This document shows, piece after piece, positions 56,376 through 64,000 of a stretch of DNA of 64,000 bases. How positions within the stretch are numbered: position 1 is the first letter of the stretch; each line of letters begins with the position of its first letter. Under the pieces are notes generated by a model. It ran no database searches. It was not told where the DNA came from and saw only the letters and a list, made by a program, of their open reading frames with translations. Source of the stretch: Capniomyces stellatus (Eukaryota > Kickxellomycota > Harpellomycetes > Harpellales > Legeriomycetaceae); NCBI GenBank assembly GCA_001661515.1, contig LUVW01000027.1:356067-420066 (forward strand), read 5' to 3'. Both the position numbers and the translations under genes were made by a program.

Positions 56376-57051
56376 ATAGGCCTAATCAGGAGTCAAGGAC
56401 TAGAAATTGAACAAAAAAACGTTGGGTTTTTATCAAATAAGCAAACATATGATTGACAAACAATTTATTGCAAAATTAACTTATATGCTAATAATTATAG
56501 CTTAAAAAAGTTTAGGATTTATAATGGTTTGGAATTGGATTTAGGAATTGAGGTTGAAAGGTAACAAACTTTTTGTTTGTTAATGTTAAAGACAAAAAAA
56601 AAAGCTGTCTTGTTGATTTGATGTACGCTTATTTTTATTTTTATTATCGAAATAGGCTTGGTGTGTATTTGATTCCATTCTTCTAGGTGGATTCTGAAAA
56701 CTTGAGTAAATAGCTTTTACATTAAATAAAATAAAATAAAATAAAATAAAATACACCAACATCAACACCTATTTTGACAAAAGAAAAGAAATAATTGCTT
56801 CATATATTTGCTTTATGATCGTTTGTTGATATATAAAAAGTGCAAGGCAAATGTATATTTCAAATAACAGGATCAACTAAAAAGATCATTGATAAACAAA
56901 AGGAAAGTTGATAAATAGGAAAGCGACATAAATAAAAAGGGCAACAAGAAACGTGCAAAAAAAACAGCAGTAAAGAGTACTTTCAGGGTAACAGCGGTAG
57001 CCAACAATAAAAAGAGGGAGATATCAAAGAGATAGAGAGAAAGCAGCAAGG

Positions 57052-59546
57052 ATGAAAAAAAACAACAGAGGAATGTCAAGAGGGTATACGCCTATATCAA
57101 GGGAGTTGGCGAGCGAATTAATAAAGATGAATTTCGAGGAATTGGATAGAGTGGAAAATAAAGAAGTAGATAAGCGGCACCTGAATTTAAGTTACAAAAC
57201 GAACATGAACCCAAGCAGCAATGGGAACAGCAATGGTAATGGAATTGTGAATAAAAGTTTATATACTAGGGATCCAAAAGGACCCTTAAGCCTAAAAACG
57301 GGGCACACACTATTGGGCTTAGAAAGGCACAATGGTGGTAGAAGAGGAAGAACAGAAAACGAACTCAGTATGGCGCTGGAAAGAGGAGGGGGGGAAAGAA
57401 CGAATAATCGAGATGAGAAACAAAAAGCCGAGGGATTGTCAATGCGACTAAGCAGCAGTACTACCAATGACAATAACGGTAGAGAGGTTGAACTTAAGAG
57501 TTTAAGAGGGATAATTAACAGCCAAGAGATGAAAAGAATAAAGCAAAAGGAGGAGGCAGAGGAGTTGATAATGAAAAGCAACCACTACATGAAACCCAAT
57601 AATAACACAATGAATACAAACGATAATCGCAGTAGTATTTCAAAAAACAGCAGCACTAACAAAGAGAAGGAGCAGATCATTAACAGCAAACTTGCAGGAC
57701 TAAGCCGACTAGGCAATAAAAAGAGCTATAGAGATATAGTAGTAGAGGGGAATAGAAACAAAGTAGAAAAAAGTGCGGATATGGAGAAGCATAAGCTAAG
57801 AGCATTGACAAGAAGGGTGCATGATAATTGGGATGAAGTAAACAAGTCGCTGGAGGAACTAAGGCAGTTAATATTAGCAAATGGAGGATTGCCACTGGTG
57901 AGAACAATGCTTATGTTGATATTAAGTAGTAGTGGTAGTGGTAGTGGTAGTGGTAGTAGTAGTGGTGGTGGTGGTATTGGCGGTGATATTGACATGATTA
58001 AATGATATTGTCATGGGGAGGTGGGAGAAGGGGAAGAAGGAAGAGAGATTGATTCTCACATGATTCTAATTTGTTGTATTTATATATTTTTTTATATTTA
58101 TAATTGCTTGTTATAGGATGACTCTAGCGCTGAAAAGAAAAACCAAAGAGGGAAAATGTGGATGATTTTGTTGGGGGTTAAAAGCATTTCAACACAAGAT
58201 TACTTGAAAGAATTGGAAAACTGTCCATCAATTAGCTACAGTAAAATTAAGGATGATGTTTTTAGGACGCTGGCAACTGATAAAAACTTTAAATCGACTG
58301 TTCCAGAAAAGAAGCTGATTCGAATATTAAACGCAATAGTTTCCAGCTCAAGTAAGTCAAAGTTTAAATTGGTACTTATAAATATATGCTATTTGCAAAC
58401 GTGCATTGGGTCTAAACTTGGGCGTGCTGGGTTGTCAAATAAAACTAAAGAAAATACTGAAAAGAAAATACTGGAAAGAAAATACTGGAAAGAAAAAACT
58501 GAAATAAAAAGTAAATGGATTGCGAGCAATTCATGATTTAAATTAGGGTGTCAAACCAAGAAGATTGACATGGTAAATATATTTTAACTATAGCACTTTG
58601 ACTAAAAATAAATAAAACAACAATAGGTAACGACACAGCCAGATATGTGCAAGGAATGAATGTTTTATTGGCGCCATTTGCTTATATAATGAACGAGCCA
58701 ACAGCATATTTTTCGTTTCAGCAGTTTTTAAAGAATCAATGTCCGTTATATGCTATGCCAAACTTACCGGGAGTTCAGGCGGGAGCACGGCTGGTTGACG
58801 AATGTTTGTCGATAATTGATCCACAGCTGTATAAGCATTTAAATGGGCATGGAGTTGAGGGAAGAATATACGCCTTTCCTGCAGTAATGACCATTTCGGC
58901 CTCGGTTCCTCCGCTAAATGAGGTGTTGAAGCTATGGGATTTTTTGCTGGGGTTTGGAATATACTTCAACATTGTGTGTATAGTGGCCCAGCTTTTGTCT
59001 ATCAGAGATTTGCTGCTAACCACTGACAACCCAAACTCTGTGTTGAGACACTGGCCCCCACTCAATGCAAACAATGTTATTAGGAGGTCACGGCTTCTAT
59101 TTGATTTGCTGCCTAGCAGACTTGTTGAGCTATTAAAACATCATATCCACGATTTGGATCTTGCCAACAAAATTTCCAGTTTGCACCCTGACCTGAATTT
59201 AAACATATCATCAACTAGCTCGCAGAAAAACTCTGCAAATCCCATTTATTCTGGCATCAATGCCCAAATCGAAAAGCACTTTGATAACAACTCATCGCCC
59301 AACAGTTTAACCACCAACATAAACACAGGCCTAGCTTCAGTTGGCTTGACCGCACCTCAAGCTAAAAAAAGAAAGGTTCCTACCAATCTAGGCATTGGTC
59401 TGGGCGTTACCATTGGGAATATAATCAAGCTGTCAGCCAAGTTTCCTCCAACCCACATTAAAAACAACCCTATCAACAGCAACTCAGAATCCCAAAGAAA
59501 TAGAATAAGGTTGGATTTGCAGAACTGGGTATCACTTGAGAAATAG
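57052..59546 (+). CDS. BUB2: TBC-domain GAP of the Bub2/Cdc16 type, extended N-terminus
   Basis: Exons 57052-57897, 58117-58351 and 58627-59546 join in phase to 666 residues. The TBC domain begins near residue 266 with SLEELRQLILANGGLPL and continues GKMWMILLGVKSISTQDYL, IKDDVFRTLATDKNF, YVQGMNVLLAPFAYIM, EGRIYAFPAVMTI, PPLNEVLKLWDFLLGFG and FNIVCIVAQLL. Arg332 (IxxDxxR) and Gln369 (YxQ) are the two catalytic fingers of TBC GTPase-activating proteins. The wording is that of Bub2/Cdc16, which with Bfa1/Byr4 inactivates Tem1/Spg1 at spindle poles and holds back mitotic exit or septation. Typical Bub2 is about 300 residues; here a 265-residue basic, Asn/Ser-rich extension precedes the domain and a ~110-residue tail with KKRKVP follows. 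Intron 1 contains a hexanucleotide array. Confidence 0.9.
57926..57984. repeat. (AGTGGT)n array in BUB2 intron 1
   Basis: Imperfect 6-bp array shortly after the first BUB2 donor site. The frame stays open through it, coding Ser/Gly repeats if the intron were retained. Confidence 0.85.
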
Positions 59547-59901
59547 CTCTCGCCCGTGTCTATTTAAACCCATTTAAACCCATCTATATTTATATATTCC
59601 TTCCCCGTTTTTTTTTTGTCGAAATTTATCCATTTTACGCAAAAAAAAATCTAGGATTCACAATTTGCTTTTACTTTATATATCCGTGTATTAATCGTAA
59701 TTACAATGTAAAAAAAAATCGCCAAAAAAAATTCACTAAAAATAATAAAAAAAAATCACCTAAACAACGATACTTGTCAACCATGTCAACCATGTCAATT
59801 AAATGTCGGATTTGAATGCCAACTAATACAAATAAGACCCAAATTTCAATAAAAAATAAGTAAATAAGACGCAAACATGTTAAAACACCTTTTTTTTTGA
59901 C
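59547..59901. other. Spacer between convergent BUB2 and EFM7
   Basis: A-rich sequence with AAAAAAATC-type runs and AATAAA-like strings usable as polyadenylation signals on either strand. No gene. Confidence 0.45.
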
Positions 59902-61113
59902 CTATTGGCTTGGAAGCACCATTTTGTATCCATGCACTGTTCCTCGAACCTTTTCGTCTCCAGGGTCATTTTCAAACATTGCACCGGTATAAATCTCTGT
60001 TGTTTTGGTGCAGACAAATCCAAACTCGTTGGTTGCCAGATTAAAAAAGTCTAAATCCTCGTTAGCCAACCAGGGCCGGTGATGCGAGAAATAAACCAAC
60101 ACTACGCCATCGTTTCCAATAACCTGTTTGCATGTTGAAAGCAAGGCTCGGTGCTGCGAGTGGTTAAATACCAGGTCCGATAGTATCAGCGTATCGTATT
60201 TGCTATTGGGCGCCAGGTGGTCTAATAGCTGTTTTGTGTCTTTCCCCCATATATACCCGTCCACAATAATATTTTTACTTGCCAGTTTCTCCTCAAAGTT
60301 GATTTCTACCGTTTTCCTGATATTATCCACCAATTCTACATCCGGGTAGTCTGTTATTACAACCTAAACCGCATACCATTTTAGTCTTCAATTTTCCATT
60401 TTTATATAGCCATTTCTTTTGCTTCTAATACAGTTTTGTTCTCTAATCACCCAAGTCTCAATTTGCAAACCACACATTCAAACATACACACTCGCAACTA
60501 CATACATACACCATTACACATTTATATTATTTACCGTCTTTGCATTGTTTGCCGCTGCTATCAATGAGGGCAAACCTGCTGCTGCACCCAGTTCTAGTAC
60601 ATTCTTTCCCTCAACTATTTCTCGATTCGTATCCAAGAACTCGGCCAGCACTTTTGCCGAATTCCAAAGCTCATGACCCCATAAAGGATGGTTTCCAACC
60701 AGCCTCAACTTTATCGTCTTGGGTCTATTCAACATGCCATACCCAAAGCTTTAGAATTATTTCTTATACCAATCCACCAGCATTTTAAAACCATATCTCC
60801 ATATACATATACATATACTTACACATATACATACTAATTTATTTTTATTTTTATTTTTTTATTTCTCACCTTAAATCCTCCATCTTTCGGGTATACTCTA
60901 CGCTATGAGGTTTGGCTTTTTCTGGGTAGTACCCCTCAGGCACCTATTCCCAACGCCATTTTCATTAGCTATTATTTTTCTATACACTTATTTTGTCCTC
61001 TTGCTTTTATCATTTACATTTTCGTTTGCATTTATTTTCAATTTCACTCCTTATTAAACATCTCGGCTCACCTCAAACATATCACCGCATCCTAGCTCTT
61101 CATCGGACGACAT
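59902..61113 (-). CDS. EFM7: Protein methyltransferase of the Efm7/Nnt1 type
   Basis: Four minus-strand exons, 61072-61113, 60870-60943, 60535-60724 and 59902-60363, phases matching, give 255 residues, close to yeast Efm7 (261). The N-terminal segment reads [20 protein letters not shown], then [19 protein letters not shown]. The S-adenosylmethionine-binding motif is [13 protein letters not shown], followed by [19 protein letters not shown], the catalytic-region signature [13 protein letters not shown] and FSHHRPWL. Efm7 methylates the N-terminus and adjacent lysine of translation elongation factor 1A; the older name Nnt1 reflects an earlier link to nicotinamide methylation. The start ATG at 61113 lies in a 14-codon first exon, supported by the family-like MFEVPEG junction. 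Confidence 0.9.
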
Positions 61114-64000
61114 TATGTTCTGCTTCTATTTATTGCTAATTCAGCTTTGCTTTATTCAATCACGGTTATCTTTCAAAACGCTGTTTTGAAGGATCCTGAT
61201 TTAACTCGCAAATGTCTTTTTTATTTAGTAATTTGGTTACTTTTAGTTTTGATTTTTTTTTTTGATTCTTTTTTTTCGATTTGCATTTTTTTTTTCCCAT
61301 TTAACTTTTAAAGTATCATATATTCCAATAAAAAAAATCAAAAAAAATCAAAAAAAATCGTGGAAAACTTTGGCCATTTGATCTTGAAATCGAAAACCAA
61401 AATCCTGCATCCATTTACACCTCACACTACGCGATGCAAATTAAAATTATAAACGTGTTAAATTTTGTTGAAGAGGTTCGTAATTCGTGCAATTACTTGT
61501 AGTTCGATATATTGAATTTGTAATTTATTTTGTAGTTTTCCAGTAACATCATCTAAAATGGGGGGGAGGTCTCGTTCAACAAAAACAGTTTTGCCTTTAG
61601 GAATTTGCAAAGTGAAAGAAGGGCTGTCAAATTTGTTAGAAATGTGACCGTGTTGGAGCACCATCGTCTTCGATATATAATCATCATTAAACCACCACCC
61701 TCCCCTTCCTCTGGTATGTAATTTTTATTTTCAATGATCAACTACTAGGCCCAAAATTTAAGCCATTAGCTTAATAGTCAACAAACTGACGAGGTACTAC
61801 GATGTTTAATGCTGTTTTTCCATAGTTAAGACTGAATTTCTTTTACGATATGTTCTATTCTAGCACACGCACTGTGTTTTTGCACTATATTACACGTTTA
61901 TCAACGCGACCAAATTTACAGCAAAACGATATCATCAAGTAATAGCATGTTATAAAACTTTTAAAGTGCTTTTTTTCTCAGGACCAGGTGTACCTGTGTG
62001 TCAAAAGTAATATTTTTAGCTGCGAGGTGGCTTTAGGAGTCAGTTGGCCTGTGTGTGTGGTGTAATTTTCTTAATTTAAAAAAGCTAGCATCAATTGCCG
62101 GTATCTAAAGTATATCTATTGAATAAAAAGTTATCCTATTCAGTACAACCAAATGTGGCGTTTATTATAATTATTAACTCAACGTTGTAAAACAAATCAG
62201 CTTTGTTTTTTTTATTGTTTTTGATTCTCAAGTTGACTTTTAGACATTGTTTGTGTCGATTATTTCATTAACTCTGCATATTTACTTTAAACATTAAAGT
62301 CATTATTTTGCGTCAGTGCCTTTTTAAATCTGTGTTTGTATTCACACATTTGTATTGTCTACATTAATCAATCAGTCTACTCTATTGTTACATTTGAATC
62401 TGGCAATAAGAGTATCAAAGCCATGCACATTTATTTATTTTTCAATAAACATTTTAGATTATATTTATTGCTACCAACATCTATTTTTTTACAGTAATCA
62501 ATTTGCGCCTGTTGTGTTAACTAACTGTGAGTTTATAATATTAAGGGCAACTCTGCCCAACTGGCGCTGCGATTTTTGACACCTAATCGAAAAAAAAAAA
62601 ACGATGAACCCAATATTGTGCACTATACTGGATAGTAGATGAGGAAAAATAAAAATAAATTCTGTCTACTAGTTATAGTGTGGGTTATTCGCCAAGTTTA
62701 TAGCTCGGAATAAATTACCCAAAAGCCCTGCCACCTACAACAGGCTGCCACTGGAAAATTCAATAAAAGCGGAGTGCAGACCAAAAAACAAAAGGAACCG
62801 TGTGTCAGTTACGAATTTCAGTTTGGGTTTGCAATCTGACACTGTGTTAAAGTAATACAGATGTGTCCTTGCGATACACACGAGTATTTGGTGCAGTCAA
62901 TTATTTTTGATAGTAAATCACAAAGATCAAGTTGGCCTTGTAAATATAAAACTATTTATAAATGTAGACCGACTAAATACGCTAATCAGTTGTCACAAAG
63001 ACAAAAGCAACATATTCCAGTTTTTTTCTGCTTTCGCGAATATGACCGAACAACAAAATTTTCACTAAAATACAAAGAAAGTGTTTTTTTTGTTTTCAAA
63101 AGAGTACTTGTAAGTTTTGTAGCTTGAAGTTTCCGCCAAAACAACAATCCAAAATCGAGCAGCCCAAAGTGAATGAGAATCTTGCTTCTCTTTCAAGCAT
63201 TTGGTGTAAATAGCGACATTGTTTTTTTATATCTGAACTCAGCATAATTGAATATATAGCTTGAAACTAGTAAATAAAAAGCTATGTGTGTTTAAAAAAG
63301 CCATGAATTTGATGGCCATAATTGCTCGAAAGTATGCTGCATGGAAATTATGGTTTACACATCACACATCAATATGATTGTACAAAATGGTGGCAGTTGA
63401 ATAAATATTAAGATGGTTTCAATCATTAGCTTTGTTACTACACAAGCGAATATTTGAATTATATTATGATAATCAAAATACTTGTTTTATAAAAGCGAAT
63501 TCTGATTGCATATGTACTTATTCTGATTGCATTATTGGTATTTAGATTGCAATATTAAATTCTGACTGAAATGTTAGTATTTAGATTGAAATATTAATGT
63601 TCTGACTGAAATGTTAGTATTTAAATTGCAGCTATTATTAGTATTTACATTGTTTAAAGTTTTAATGGTTTTAAAAATAGGTAAAGGAGTTTAAATCAGC
63701 ATTTTGAATGTCAGCTCAAGAAATTGTGGCAGTATTTGGCGATTAATCGCCTTTGTTCTCGAGTTTAAAATGGTACATTTAAACAATTTTTCTGCTTTAT
63801 ACATCGGTGATTGTTGGATTTAATTTTAAGCCACCCCAATTGTAGCTTCGCGTATTCAAATCTTGAACTCAAACATATAGTGTAGTGGCAAAATGAAATG
63901 TATTGAAATAAGAGTAAAAAAAAAAAAAACAAGCAAACAAAGGACAAAAAGCCAATGTATTATGGCTTCCCGACTCTGAAGGACAATGAGATTGGAATTT
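61114..64000. other. Right-end region without convincing genes
   Basis: About 2.9 kb, AT-rich with poly-T and AAAAAAATC runs near 61250-61360. A minus-strand frame at 61458-61664 reads more protein-like than its surroundings but has no recognised domain or supporting exon. Nothing else seen up to the edge. Confidence 0.4.

Larger units (their letters stand above)
51102..57051. other. 6-kb intergenic region with several repeat arrays
   Basis: The largest gene-poor stretch. The left part (to about 53 kb) is T-rich, the right part (53.3-57 kb) A-rich on the plus strand. It holds arrays at 53505-53606 and 54977-55049, a poly-C gap at 56309-56375 and a short AAAAT array near 56728. Open frames, including one at 54418-54681, are Lys/Ser/Asn-rich and unconvincing. 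Confidence 0.45.

Noticed and set aside
1..64000. tRNA, rRNA, transposon or CRISPR features
   Set aside because: I looked for B-box-like strings, reverse transcriptase/transposase motifs, terminal repeats and spaced direct repeats and found none I could support by eye.

Overview
The window is nuclear DNA from a fungus with an AT-rich, intron-bearing genome. Fungal identity rests on an Rtt109-type histone acetyltransferase, a Dal5-type permease, a Net1/Dnt1-type nucleolar protein, Bub2 and Efm7. A secreted trypsin-like protease, a type IIC (Na,K-ATPase-like) pump and very AT-rich, repeat-laden intergenic DNA suggest an early-diverging lineage such as insect-gut Harpellales/Kickxellomycotina; that placement is inference. 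Introns are short (45 to about 350 nt), with GTAAAT/GTAAGT/GTGAGT-like donors and mostly TAG acceptors. Multi-exon genes were joined by hand, requiring matching phase and a continuous family signature across each junction.

Layout. 0.4-6 kb: RTT109 (+), trypsin-like protease (+), an unrecognised 5-exon gene (-). 6.5-13.6 kb: two related small secreted proteins (-) either side of a 1105-residue Net1/Dnt1-like protein (-). 15.3-17.7 kb: 6-exon permease (-). 20.1-24.8 kb: TCP1/CCT-alpha (+) between two convergent TMEM198-like membrane protein genes. 29-36 kb: Ser/Asn-rich protein (+), coiled-coil protein (-), P-type ATPase (-). 39.7-47 kb: a third TMEM198-like gene (+), then a 12-exon KNL1/Spc7 kinetochore scaffold (-). 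48.5-51.1 kb: tiny 3-exon V-ATPase subunit e (+) convergent with CDC25 (-). 57-61.1 kb: BUB2/cdc16 (+) convergent with EFM7 (-). The remaining 61.1-64 kb and several 1-6 kb gaps show no convincing gene.

Functionally, four genes touch mitotic control (Net1/Dnt1-like, KNL1, CDC25, BUB2). Two are ion/proton pumps or pump subunits, two handle protein folding or elongation-factor methylation, and the rest are secreted or membrane proteins. Nothing argues for an operon-like unit. Noncoding DNA carries many tandem arrays, many with periods of 6, 9 or 21 bp, plus five long poly-G/poly-C tracts that coincide with every assembly gap. At least two of those gaps look false, because the flanks duplicate each other. 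I see no clear undescribed system. The best candidates for new biology are the secreted paralog pair, the TMEM198-like trio with differing introns, the extended BUB2, and the poly-G tracts.
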